64,000 nucleotides of DNA from Paraspadella gotoi (lineage: Eukaryota; Chaetognatha): assembly GCA_051294375.1 (NCBI GenBank), contig CM119264.1:2373631-2437630 (forward strand). Reading direction: 5' to 3'. A program made the translations under genes and the position numbers. The notes below the pieces were generated by a model. That model did no database searches. It was not told the origin of the DNA and was given only the letters and a program-made list of their open reading frames with translations. Each line of letters opens with the position of its first letter. Within the stretch, counting starts at the first letter, position 1. Shown in pieces: positions 36,041 to 47,912 of this stretch.

Positions 36041-37472
36041 CTAGATTGGCGGATCCTTCCCTTTCCTCCGATGTACGATGTTCTTCAAATAAAACTCCCC
36101 CGCTTTGTAGCTCGATCTGACCAAAGGTCCGCTGGCGCAATACAAAAATCCTAACTCCAAAGCCCTTCGTTCCCACTCGGCAAACTTTTCCGGGGTGACG
36201 TACTCGCGCACCTTGAGATGGCGCTTGGTGGGCTGCATGTACTGACCGAGAGTGACGACGTCGCAGCCGACGCCGCGGAGGTCGACCAGCGTGGCGAGGA
36301 CTTCGCCGTCTTCCTCTCCGAGTCCCAACATGATGCTCGTCTTGGATACGATCGACGGCTTCGTCTTCTTCACGTGTTCGAGGACGGTGAGCGTCTGTCG
36401 ATAGGCGGCGCGCTTGTCGCGGACGAAGGGCGTCAGTCGCTCCACCGTCTCGATGTTATGGGCGTAGACGTCGAGGCCGGCGGCGAGGACGGTTTCCACG
36501 CAGGAGAGGTCTCCGGCGAAGTCGGGCGTGAGGCACTCGACGAGAATGTTCGGATTTTGCAGCTTGATCTCGCGGACGGTGGCGGCGAAATGGGCGGCAC
36601 CGCCGTCGGGGAGATCGTCACGATCAACGGAGGTGAGGACGACATAGTCGAGGCCCCACTTGGCGATGGCGCGACCTAAAGGGGAGAAAAAAACGGATTT
36701 TTATAACAACAAAAAAAAAAAAAACATAAAAGAGGAAAGCAAACAAACCCAACCTGTGTTCGATGGCTCCTCCGGATCCAACGCCGGCGGCTTTCGACTC
36801 GTCTTGACGGAACAAAACCTGCACCCACGAGTACAGGTATCGCCCATGACCATGATGGTGGCCGTGGCGACGCTGTCTTCCCCGCCGCCCCAGCATTCCC
36901 CGATATTGGGACATCTGGCCTCCTCGCAGACCGTCGCCAGTTTGAGCGATCGCAGTTCCGACTTGAGGCGATGGTAGTTGGCGCCGCGGGGAATCTCCGT
37001 CTTCAACCAGGGAGGAAGTCGAAGGCGCTCGCCGCGTCCTGAGCCTTCCAGTTTGAGACTCCCGCCACGATCGGGCGTGGCCGGCGTTTCGCCGTCTTCG
37101 GACGGCGGAACGTAGTTCGTACCCGGCGCCCAAGGGACGAGTTTTTCGTCGTCGGGATTCTCGGGGTCTTTCGATGACTGATCGATGAAGAAACTGATGT
37201 GCAGCGATTGATCGATTGATATTTTTTAAATATTTCCGCGCGCGGCGCGCAAAAAAATGTTTATCAACGATATTTTTTATCTCTTACCCCAAATCAGGAC
37301 CGGCTTTGATTTTATCGCTTCGAGCTTTATTCTGCGAGCTCAGTTTCCGCCTTTGCTTCACCCAATCTTCAGCCAGACACGAAGCACGGGACGTCGCCAA
37401 AGAAACAGCAAATAATGTTTCTGACATCGAAACCACCGGTCCATGACCGGTCCACAGTCTGCTGAGCCACAT
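36041..37472 (-). CDS. LIAS: Lipoyl synthase, mitochondrial
   Basis: Radical-SAM enzyme that inserts two sulphurs into octanoyl groups on lipoate-dependent proteins. Three exons, 37288-37472, 36754-37193 and 36041-36675, give 419 residues. The N-terminus is rich in Arg, Ser and Ala with few acids, as for a mitochondrial presequence. The auxiliary 4Fe-4S cluster ligands are Cys151, 156 and 162 ([12 protein letters not shown]); the radical-SAM cluster ligands are Cys182, 186 and 189 (CTRGCRFC). Further landmarks are [64 protein letters not shown] and the conserved C-terminal Ser in [13 protein letters not shown]. The donor in the middle of SNTGRA is canonical. Only 104 bases separate it from the upstream DEX1-like stop, and that gap holds a pyrimidine-rich TTTATTTTTAG acceptor-like site. 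Confidence 0.97.
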
Positions 37473-37575
37473 CGATTCAATATAGTTAATAATTAGTTAT
37501 GAATAACTTCTAAAAATAAACAACCAACAAAATAAGTATCACCTTAACGAAAAAAATACTTTAAACGACTAACAA

Positions 37576-38913
37576 TCACTTGGCTTTAAACACTGTCCTC
37601 GGAAGGACGTCGTCCTCGGGCGGATATCCGTGGACCACGAGATACGTTATCGCCGTCGCCAAAAAAGGCGCCAACAAAATCCATTTGAGATCGTCGAGCA
37701 AAGCCTCGTTGAGGCTGACGGGGAAAGCGTCCTCGAAGACTTGACCGTGTTGATTGGTCATTCGGACAATGAGATGGCCGCCGATGGGGCGGTCAGGGCA
37801 GCGGGCGCGAATCAGATGAAATCCAGGAGCCGCGTAGGTGTGGTCGGCCAGGGGAATGGAACCCACGGACACCTGGGGAAGAAAATACTTTCATCTGTCG
37901 GAATAGAGGATAAATTAAAAGGACAAAAGATTTGAAAAAATCCAACGTATTGAAAACATTCCATCCAATGACTTTGGCGAAACTATTAATATTATTAATA
38001 TTTTTAAATTCAATTCTCGTCCATTCATCACATTCAAAATATTCATTCCTTTTCATTTCATCGCATTCAATCTAAACAACCTGAATTCTAAAGAGATCCT
38101 TTGACGCCGAGACGGAGGCAGCGCCGATCTCAAAGGAAACCGTAAAGAATTCCCCGGCGACGTGGCGCCGCGCCTTCGTCCAATCCTTGACGTTGACGCC
38201 GGCCGGTGGTTCGACAAAGGCGAACCGCGAGGCGCCGGGTATTTCGGAGTTCCACTCGGGAACGAGGGACTCCTCGACGAAGAGAGAGACGCCGGGATCT
38301 CCGCGAAGACGCCGCCCGAATGAAGTCGGGGTCAGCGACAGCGCCACTAATAGTCCGTCTTGCGTCGCCACCAGGATTTCGTGTCCCGGCGCCGAGTAGA
38401 CGAAATCTGCGCTGAGCAGCGACGTCAGCGAGGATTCCTCGACATCGACGAGTTCGTGGCAGACGGGCGCCGAGAAGTCGGGCGACGGCGTCAAAGCGTG
38501 CAGGTGTCCGTCCGCGGAGAGGATCACCAAATCCGGCGCGCCGGCTTCGGGCTTTGTTAAAACCCGCGTGACCAGAACACCAGAGGCCAACGGAGACGAA
38601 GACAAGCGCCGGCGATACAAAACGCGGCCATTGACGCCGCTGAGGATCAAAACGGCGCCGTCGTCGGTGGCTACGACGAGTTCGTCGCCGGGTTCAGCGC
38701 CGTCGTAGTCGAGTGCCCGGGGGACGCCGAGAACGGAAGGGACGTCGCCCGAGGCGTCGGCATCGTGATTCATGAGAGTCACTTCCCACTGGAGCCGACC
38801 CTTGGTGTCGAAGCAATGAACGGAACCGCTTCTATCGGCCACAACTGGCGCGCGCTACCAGAGAGAGAGAGAGAGGAGAGGAGCAGAGAGATGAGAGAAG
38901 AGAGAGAAATAAG

Positions 38914-38945
<32 letters not shown>

Positions 38946-40287
38946 AGGACAGGGGAAGTGGGAAATTGGGAGACAGTTATAAGAAGACTATGAATTAAAA
39001 ATCAATAAGAAGAAGAGAAAAGCTACCAATTTCCAGTCTCCCGTTTCCGGTGAGATCGTGCGCGAATACCGGCGTGACGACGCCGTCCACCTCCAACGGA
39101 AACCCCGTCCGAGACGCCGTCAATCCGGCGTCGAGGGCGAAGACGCGTCCGGAGGAAGAGGCGACGAGGATCTCGACGTCGCCGGATCGAGAGTCGAGAT
39201 CGACGACGGTGGCGGGGTGGAGGAGGTGAGGAGCGTAGGAGGAAGAGGAGTAGTCGAGTTCGAGAGGAGCGAGGAGGAGTTGGGAGAAGGAGGTGAGGTT
39301 GAAGAGGACGAGGGCGGTGGCGATGGGGGAGGGGTGGGTTGGGTCTGGGAGGGAGGAATAGAGATGGTTTGTTTTGTTTCAAAACCAACAATCGACTGAA
39401 ATGTTATTTAACCAACACTACAGTTTGACATCTAACCAAAAATAAATCTGTAAACCTCTTCAACCTTCACCTCTATCACAACAACAACAACAAGCACTAA
39501 TTCAATAACCGTTTGATTCCTCGATCGGAACAAAAGTGACGGGCAGAATCATCTCGTCCTCTCGACCGTCGCCGTTCAAGTCCCGCACGACGGGCGTTGC
39601 CATGACGCGCGGACGCAACTCGACGCCAACTTCCGGCTCTTCGACGATCAAAGACGACAGGTGGGGAAAAACAGCCGCCGCCGACGCATCTATCGCCGCC
39701 CGCCACTCGCCTTCGACTCTCAGCGACGCCAATCGGAAGGGAGTGCGACGCAGAGGGATGCCAGAGAGATCGAAGGCGTGGATTTCGCCTTCTCCCGTGA
39801 CGACGACGACATCGGCGGCGCCGTCGGCGTCGACGTCGCGGAAAAGCGGCGAGGCGTAAACGGTGGATCCAGGGAGATGGAGCGGCCACCGGGTGCCGGG
39901 CAAAGGGCGACCCGTCTCGGCCGACAATACGGCGATCTCGCCCCGAAAGGCCGCGGCGGCGACGAGATGAGGACCGAAATCGGAGGGCGAGCCGCTCGTG
40001 GGTCGGAGAGGAGCGAGGATGGGGGAAGAGACGAAAGGAGACCCGGGACCGCCCACTGCCGATTCCCAAAGGACGCGGGCGGAGAGTTCGCGACCGCAAG
40101 AGGGCAGGGGAGGGGATAGGGTCGAGTTGGCAGAGTGAAGGGAGGAGGGAGACGCAGGGAGAGAAGGCGAGGAAACATGGGAGAGGGAGATGACGACATG
40201 GCAGCAGAAGAAAGTCGCGAACAAGAGGAAGGAGATGGTCGTCGTCGTCGTCGTCGTCTTCCTCATAGTCTTGACCGTCATTGTCAT
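37576..40287 (-). CDS. DEX1-like FG-GAP repeat membrane protein
   Basis: Four exons, 39510-40287, 39027-39344, 38081-38844 and 37576-37872, give 718 residues. A signal peptide (about 1-35, hydrophobic FLLFATFFCCHVVISL) precedes integrin-alpha-like FG-GAP propeller repeats with Ca2+-binding loops (FRDVDADGAADVVVV, VRDLNGDGREDEMIL) and GEIHAFD/GRVFALD/GSVHCFD strands. The C-terminal part (HLIVRMTNQHGQVFEDAFPV, then a membrane segment KWILLAPFLATAITYLVV and a short tail) lines up with plant DEFECTIVE IN EXINE FORMATION 1, including its order of propeller, beta domain and TM. So it is likely a single-pass type I protein of the secretory pathway or surface. Function in animals is unknown to me. 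Alternative: a generic FG-GAP/ITFG protein. Its 5' side is 1.3 kb from the protease gene. Confidence 0.82.
38861..38941. repeat. (GA)n-rich tract at DEX1-like acceptor
   Basis: Within intron 38845-39026. On the coding strand it reads (CT)n and leads into the acceptor GCGCCAG before exon 3. Confidence 0.9.
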
Positions 40288-41565
40288 TGCAGTCTTTCTC
40301 AGCTCGTCCTCACTTCATCTCAACTTCTTATTCTTTCACAGTTACGTCAATTAATACCTTAAAAGAAATATTTTCTTTTCAAGCGATGAAGTTATTAACG
40401 AGGATCGGTATACAAATGTGCAAAATGTAAATAAATTTCTATATGATCTCTGTAAAAATGATTTAATACACAACAAAAAATTTGGCCTCTCACGAGGGAA
40501 ATGTATGACGAGGAGAGTTGTTCATGGTTAACAATAGCGATGTAATTTGCTAAAGTTGAGCAATTCGTGGACTAATTAAGTTTACCCATTTTTAGTTTAT
40601 TTTCGCAAAAAGCCTAAACTTAGTAAATGACATGAAAGAAGATTTAAAATTGGGTGTTAGTAGTCGGTTAGTCATTTCTCAAATAAAAACAATACTGGCC
40701 AGCAAACTATGCTGAGAACAAAACTTAAATAACATGAGGTAAGTCTTTAAGCCTAGAAAATTTTATTTAACTCTCCGCTTAAAAATGAAAGAAGGCGTAT
40801 TACCCTATATGAAGATCCGTGCAGTAAACACCTATAAAATGGATAACCACCAAAAATTTCATCTGAAGCAGAAGAGTGAATTAAAAAGATATGACGCTTC
40901 ATTAAAAAAAATGACGTAATGCCGCAAAAATGCCACGGTTGAGCTAAATAAAAAGTTTGGAAAAGCCATACCTTTCGTTTCGTCCAAAACGGCCTTTTCA
41001 TTTACGTATACGTACATTCGTAAAAAGAATCTCACATATGTCATACACTCACATCGAAAACGTAAACAAATTTAAATAGAAAGATTTTCAGAGGGCACAA
41101 TTACTAAAGTTTTCTTTCCAGACAAATTAATTCTACAAATAAGACGGTAGAGCGAAATAAAAAAAAATGAATAGCTACAGAAAATAAGTAATGACTAGAG
41201 AATATGTTGTAATTCGAAAGAAATAAATGCGATATAAAACAAGAAACATGAAAACCTTTTTTTCTCTCCACAAGAATTTTTTTACAGACAGCAACGAATT
41301 AAAAATAATAAGAATGTCGACCAATTAGAATTTTTATCTTAATATTAAAGAGACTCACCAATCATCCATCCATCCATAAACCAATTTTTTTTAATTCTAA
41401 GATATTGATTTTTACTGGATTCATATTTTTACTCTTTCGTCACTTTCTGTAGAGGTAATTTTTTTATGAAAAAAAAAGAAATGAAATTGAGTGTAAACTG
41501 AGTGCAGAATTAATATCACGGTCGGTGTGTTGGAAGTTATTGATCTAAAGAGCTACAGAGAATCA
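40288..41565. other. Intergenic between DEX1-like and protease genes
   Basis: AT-rich. It should contain the DEX1-like promoter and the protease 3'UTR. No exon or RNA gene was seen. Confidence 0.55.
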
Positions 41566-44482
41566 TTAACGGTGATAAAGTGCGTAGAGATTTCGATGAT
41601 AAAAATTATTGTTGGTCGTTGGTTTCTCCGTGAATCCGTACCTAAAAGCAATAATATAAATATTATAATATTATAATGCTTAAAACAATAAAACAAAATG
41701 ACGACCTCCTTCCACACATAGCAGTTACCCTGGCTCCAACTCGTGGGGAAGTTTGTGTTGTTGAATAGCGTTCCGCGCCCATTTGACCAAAGACGGGACG
41801 CGAGCGTAAACGCCCAGATTATTTTGAGCGCCGCAACCATAACCTGGTTACATATTTAAAAAAGGAGGTAAATCAAGCGTCGCCTTATAACAAGAATAAA
41901 ACAAGGTTATTAATCTTACTTACCCCAAGATGTGATTCCAGCTAAAAACCATCGTCCATCCTTTCTCTGACATGCGAGGGATCCTAATGGATGAATAAAT
42001 TATTCTCTCTTATTGTGATTGTATCTGTTTTTTTCTCTCTCGATCTCATTTTCTCTCTCAATATCTATCATTTTTCTTCCAATCTGTCATTCTCTCTCTC
42101 TCTATTATTATCTCCCTCTCTCTCTCTCTCTGGTCACCTCCGCTGTCGCCTCCACAAGTGTCTCGCCCGCCTTCCAGACTTCCCGCGCAGACCATCGTCC
42201 CGGATATTCTTCCGCGAAGCCAAGGGAGCGAATTGCAAAGGCTGTTGGAGACGACGGGCAAGAAAACGTGTCGAAGAGTCTCTACGGGTGGACCCTCGTT
42301 GGCATCGGTGGTACCCCAACCCACGGCCACGCATCTGAAGAAGCGAGACAGAATTCTTGACCCCAAGAAGATTTAATTATTTTCATGTTTATTGCTAAAA
42401 ACCAATAATGTCACGCACCTCTCGCCGAAAGTGAGCTTTTCCTCCGGAAGCGGAAGACAAATCGGGCGCGTAAAGTCATTAAAATCAAACTTCTTTTTGA
42501 CCCTGTCGGAAGAGAACTAAGATGTAAAATCGTCTACTTCGTAACCAATATTAACCATAGTTCTTCGCCATCCTCACCTGAGCAAAGCGATGTCGTATCC
42601 TTCTTCGTAGTGTTTGTACTTAGGATGCTTGAGCTTCATATCGACGATCCTCTCCTGCTGGTGGACGGAGAATTGAATGCGGTGCACGGATCCCGCGATG
42701 ATGGTGAACTGACCGTCGCCCCCGGCCTCTACGCAGTGCGACGCCGTCGCCACCCACTGACGACCCACCTGAAGTAAGGGCATGGCATGAGCCAAACGAT
42801 ATAATAACAAACTTACCAATTTCTCCCTTACCAAAGAACCGCCGCACTGGTATTTTCCGTTGACCAGAATCTGCACGTGCCAGGGCCAAACCCCCGGGGC
42901 GCTTTGGGTTCCTGAGCGAGATGGGGAAAAATCATTGGAATCGACCCAAACTCAAGTAATGAATCAAAGTTTAATGTGAAAGTTAGACAAAAAAAGCATT
43001 TATAACCCATAATTTGAATAAACCAAAAATTAATAAAAGTTTTTTCGAAAGACTGCATTCTGCAAATAAGCTAATCCTATACTAATTTGTCCTTCAAAAA
43101 ATAAAAAGCTATCAAAATCTGTCGAAAAAGACGAAGAACTAGACCTCCAATGATGCGACTCGGGACGGGCGTGTAGGCGGGACGTCGTCCGCACTCTTCC
43201 TCCCCGCAATTGAGGTAAAGAACGTTTCCGCTGGTGCAGTTCAGGCTTTGACGAAACAGGCGCACCTGGTGGCATTTTTAAGAAAGGGTAAGGATTAACT
43301 GGGCCAAGAGGATTTTGAGAATTTTCTCGATCTTACCGCGTTGGCGAGCCCCCCCGCGACCATCAAGAGGTATTCCGTGTCGAGACGGAGAACATCCGTG
43401 GATCGCCATTCTTCCATTTTCGAGAAAACCTTTTAAAAGGAAAAGCAGTTTGGGTCATCACAATTGAACAAACGAACAAAGACTCGCCCATTCAATGCAA
43501 CCGTGGTCCTGTAGCCCAAGTAATGACAGATCTCGTCGGAAAGAACCAGAGGCCAATTGTCGGAACAGACCCGACGCCATCTTCCGCCGATGTTGATCGT
43601 CAAAAAACCTGAGGAATTCAGTTTTTTTATTTTTTCAAAAAGAGTTGAGATGATTTAGAGAGATGAAACAAAGAGAAACGGGTTCTCCCTTCTCCCTACC
43701 GTCGTGTTCCCTGTGCGTCTTCAACCTCTCCATTCCCGCCGCCTCAGGCGCTCCAACCAACTGGATGCAATTCTTCTCGTCGCTTCCGTCCGAACAATCG
43801 TTGCGTCCGTCGCAAATCTTGTCGGGCACGACGCACGTGAAGTCCGGGCAGAGGAAGAAGTCTGTCGGACACCAGCCGCAGTCGAGCTCGTCGCCTCTGG
43901 AATAGAAGTTGGGGGGGTTGTTTACCCGGGAGGTCATAATCATGAATCGGAGGTGATGAAGAAGAAAAGAGTCCTCGGGTCGAACCTGTCTTCGCAGTCC
44001 AGGACACGGTCGCAAAACTGAGATGGATACAAGAGTTCGACGCATCGAGTTCGACCGCATTCTCCGGGCAAAGCGCGGATGTCGTCTATCGCGATGTCGC
44101 CCGACCATCCTTCCAATCAAAGAAAAAAATAATCAAATCTGAGAAAGTACAAAATCGAGAGTTGGCCCAACGACGGAGAACTTACCTTTTCCTATTTCGG
44201 CTTCGAAAACAACTAGCAGCGGTCCAGGATTCAACGTCACCTTTTTGTTAAAAATCGTTTTAGGGAAAGAAACTTTTATCACCGAAAGCCGATAGGGAAA
44301 GAAAAAAAAGGGGGGATCGTCCGGGTGAATCTCACCTGTCCGAAAATCCACTCGTTCGACTGGGACGAGGATCTCGACCAAACTGGACTCGACAATGACT
44401 TTTGATGCGGAGTCTTGGAATAAACTCGAAGAGCGCCGACGGCCAATCCTCGCATGTGATACCTGCGCCAATTCAATCTCCC

Positions 44483-44535
<53 letters not shown>

Positions 44536-47500
44536 GTAAATCTATGAAATTGGTACAACCAATATAAAAATTATCCATTCATTTAATAAATAAGCTATCT
44601 TGTCCCTGACTTTGGACAGGCTTTGGTGGTTTAAGGCCTCCATCACACTTACAAGATAATAACATAGCAGGTTTCTGCAAGCTTTCAATCAAGATATATC
44701 AAGATCAAGATATATTTTTTTCGATACTTTTTTTCTTGGCAAAAAAAAATCGATCGCTCACCAAAACTGAAGGCAGGTTTTGGAAGAAGCGTACGAAGTC
44801 GGTGAGATGAACCGCGCCAAATCGCCTTGGCGACGCGGCAAGGAAGCCTCGACGAACATGTAATGACCTGCGCCAAGACAAACCATTTGTCAGTCTCCTA
44901 TCGGGGTGGAATTAATTAAACTTTATAGACTTAATTGTATAATAATCGACTAAAACCTTATCAGGTGAAAAAACCGTGTCCGTTTACTTTCATTTTACAA
45001 GGAAGCTTTAAGGAATAAGTACTAAGAGGAGAGGGGTTAAAGAGAGCAAGAGGATAGGTAATGATACATTTATTTTTTTGTCCATATTAGCGTCGAAATT
45101 CAAGAACATCTATTTGGGAGAAATATCCTCATTTCAGAGCTGATAACAGATCCCGACCGCCTCGTCTAACCAGAACAGACTGCGTGGGGCACGTCCTCGA
45201 CAAAGTGGCCCCGCGTGTGGTCGTTATCGGGCCCCGTGGTCTCGCTCGGCGTCGGACCGCAGTTGCGAATCCAATCGAAATCGTCGTAAACGTCTGTTCC
45301 AGAGGGAGGGGAGAAAGGTGAATAAAGGATTCTTAAAAGTAGGTGGAGTCATGAGCGAGGAAATGAGGGATGATTAAACAAAGTGGGGGGAATGTTGTGA
45401 AGCGTGAAATTTGGGGAAAAGTGGGGAGGAAAGGGGCAGGGGGGGAGGAAAGGGGGGCAGGGGCGGAGCGAGTAGCGAGATCGTCGAACTATCGTTTAAT
45501 CAAACAACATCGATTCTTTTGTTTCTTGTTCGCGAAATTTGGGGAAAAGCTGCCACTAATCTTTTTTTTTCTCTCTCACTCTCACTCTGGCGAAGTTAAA
45601 CATCTTCTTCCCAAGCGTAACAAAGAAACACGATTTAGGCGAGAAAGGACAAAGACGTCACGGCCTTGGGCAAACAACCAAAAAAAAAAAAAACAAAAAA
45701 AAATCACGCAAACAAATGGCAAACAATCGAGGAAAATAGGAGCCTATCTCGCACCGACCTTGCATGTATTCGCACTGCCCCCTGTTGTCGAAGTCGCAAT
45801 CCAGCACCGAGCCGCCATTTTTGACGGGCTGCTTGGTCACCACGTTAGGAGTCGAGAAGATGGCGTTGGAGGCGTCGGTGGCGGCAGCGACAGGCTGTTA
45901 ATTAAGGCTTGTTCAAGTTTTAAACTGTTAAATTTAAAAAATTTAATTCACTTAATAAAAAGGGTAATAACTATAAATTAAACGTTTTAGTAATTATTCA
46001 AAAAGAATAAACAATCCAAACGCTATTGACTGAGACCTTCTCCACCGCCACCAAAAAAAATGATCAAGTTTACCGCGAGTTATTCAAAATAAAAAGTAAA
46101 CAAAATATTTGAGATTTGGGGAAGAAAACATTTTCGACGAAATTTGAAAATTCTTCACCGGTGAACCATGCGGGAATTATGTGATTTCGAATTGAGTCTT
46201 GGAAAAGCAATTCAGAAATTCTTAAACAGGTAAACATACGTACCTTAACATTATTCCTTGGCGCAAATAAAATTTTAAAAAATGATAAAACACTCGTAAA
46301 TTCAAAGAATGCTAGAGAGTAAAGACAGAGTAAAATGAAAAAAAAAGAACGGAGGTCTCACCGTGACCCAAGGACGGTAAGTTGTCCCGACGTTGGTGAG
46401 TATCGTGGGTGGCGAAAGCGTCGTGTTCACGCAATCTGAAAACAAAAATGCGCTTGACGAGAAAAAAGAGGAGGCCAAGAGACAACCACTCTCCCAAACC
46501 TGTGGTGGAGAACGGAGAGGCGATGGTTGTGCCTCTGATGTACGACGGCGGCAAATATCGAGTCCCACAAACGACTTTTTCGGGAAAGTCGCAAACGTAA
46601 GACCCTGAGACGAGAGAAGCATCAGGTTGGCAATTATACTGAGAAGATAATTACGTTTTTCTTATGATATATCATTAATATATTTCATTACTTGATCTAT
46701 TAGGCAAAAAATCTCGCTTGAAAAAAAAGCCTTGTGTTGAGCTTTGTTTTAAAGAAAGATTTTTTTACACAGAATTTTTTGCTCGTTTAATTTAACAAGC
46801 TATATTGAAGGATTTTACAAAATATTTGTCACCCTAAATAGCCAGTAACTGTTAGTTTGTAAGAGAATCGGTGAAAATCTTAAAAGACGAAAACGTTGAA
46901 AAAAGATTGTGGAATTTTGATGAGTTTCCTAAGATTACTCCACAATGTTGGGTCCGATTTAAGCGAAACTCGAGATTTACAATATTGACGTCATTCCACA
47001 TCCCCCGTTATAAAAATCCCGCTGGCGTCTTTTGATATAATTTTCTTCTCGATCTATTTTTTTTTTCAGCTACTTACCAGGATTGTACACGGTACCAACT
47101 GGACAGTTTTGCACGGATTTTCTGCCAAACGTGCAAATGTAGTACTGCGTGCAAAAGGAGGGATCGGGATAGAAACCGTCCGCCTGTCCGAAGCAACTAA
47201 AAGGCGACGTCGCCATCGTAGCGTCCGATCTCATCGAACCGAGAACGTTGTTGTTGTTGTTGTTGGCGTCGACAGGTGAGGTATCCGGGTGAGGTCGTTG
47301 AGGACGGCGCGAGTCGTCCCTCGGACGGTTGAGGTAAGTTACGGCGTCGCGCGAGGGGTCCACCGCTGACTCCGTGCCCAGGGCGGATCCCGCCGCGGCG
47401 GCGCGGGCTGCGGCAACGAAGGCCTGAGATGATGGATTTCCTGAGGAAAAGTACGACGCGTGGCGGCGGGAGCGTCGAGGGAGAGGCCTCGCGGCGGAAT

Positions 47501-47912
47501 TTGAGCTTGACGCCGCTTCCGCCGCTTCGGCAGCGGCAGCGCCCGACCCACTCGAAGCGGCTGGGGCTGCGCGCGGGGCGGTCGCCGAATCAGAGCGTTC
47601 GTCGCCCGCTGAGGCGATGGAGGCAATGAGGTTTGAACGAGAAGCGGTCGGGGATATGGAAGGGAGGCGGGGGGTGGAAGGGAGACGGGGGATGGATGGG
47701 GCAGCAGTTCGTCGATGAGTCGACGTGTTGTTTTCCGAGGAGCGCAGAGTTTTTTCGGTAGCGAATAGTGGGCGTGGCTCCCGGTCTTTCGATCGCATTT
47801 TATCGGAAATGCTGTGAGGGCCGGAGGAGACGAGGAAGAGGGCGAAGAAGACGAAGGAGAGAATTTGGCGGCGCCAAGGCGGCGGCGGGGGCGGCGCCCG
47901 CGTCTTCGACAT
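41566..47912 (-). CDS. Mosaic serine protease: CBM14-MAM-LDLa-SRCR-trypsin
   Basis: Twenty phase-consistent exons give 1001 residues: 47078-47912, 46500-46604, 46362-46435, 45759-45894, 45171-45293, 44762-44867, 44336-44462, 44186-44240, 43986-44109, 43700-43896, 43502-43608, 43337-43429, 43145-43265, 42832-42911, 42578-42768, 42419-42502, 42138-42334, 41924-41983, 41729-41843, 41566-41641. Order: hydrophobic leader (ILSFVFFALFLVSS), long Ala/Ser/Arg-rich stretch, CBM14 chitin-binding domain (six Cys, about 238-291), MAM (about 365-545), a degenerate then a canonical LDLa (CDGRNDCSDGSDEKNC), SRCR, and S1 protease with activation site R|IIGG, His in TASHC, Asp in DIALL and Ser in GGDSGG. RDTC before the Ser supplies the Asp of trypsin-like specificity. 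The usual GDSGGP reads GDSGGS. The layout recalls enteropeptidase-type proteases plus a chitin anchor. The exon 11 donor could also be 15 bases further on. Confidence 0.92.
42092..42132. repeat. (TC)n at protease donor
   Basis: Inside intron 41984-42137. On the coding strand it reads (GA)n starting six bases after the 5' splice site. Confidence 0.85.
44487..44700 (-). mobile_element. Retroelement family copy 4, 5'-truncated with poly(A)
   Basis: In the intron between protease exons 6 and 7. The family 3' part (from GAAAGCTTGCAGAAACCTG through TTGGTTGTACCAATTTCAT on the minus strand) is followed by a run of about 48 A (T on the plus strand). A truncated 5' end plus a poly(A) tail is the signature of target-primed reverse transcription. 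Confidence 0.88.

Noticed and set aside
42058-42137. Reading through the protease donor at 42137
   Set aside because: It adds only GA-encoded Arg/Glu residues and skips the conserved region after the catalytic Ser, which lies in exon 41924-41983.
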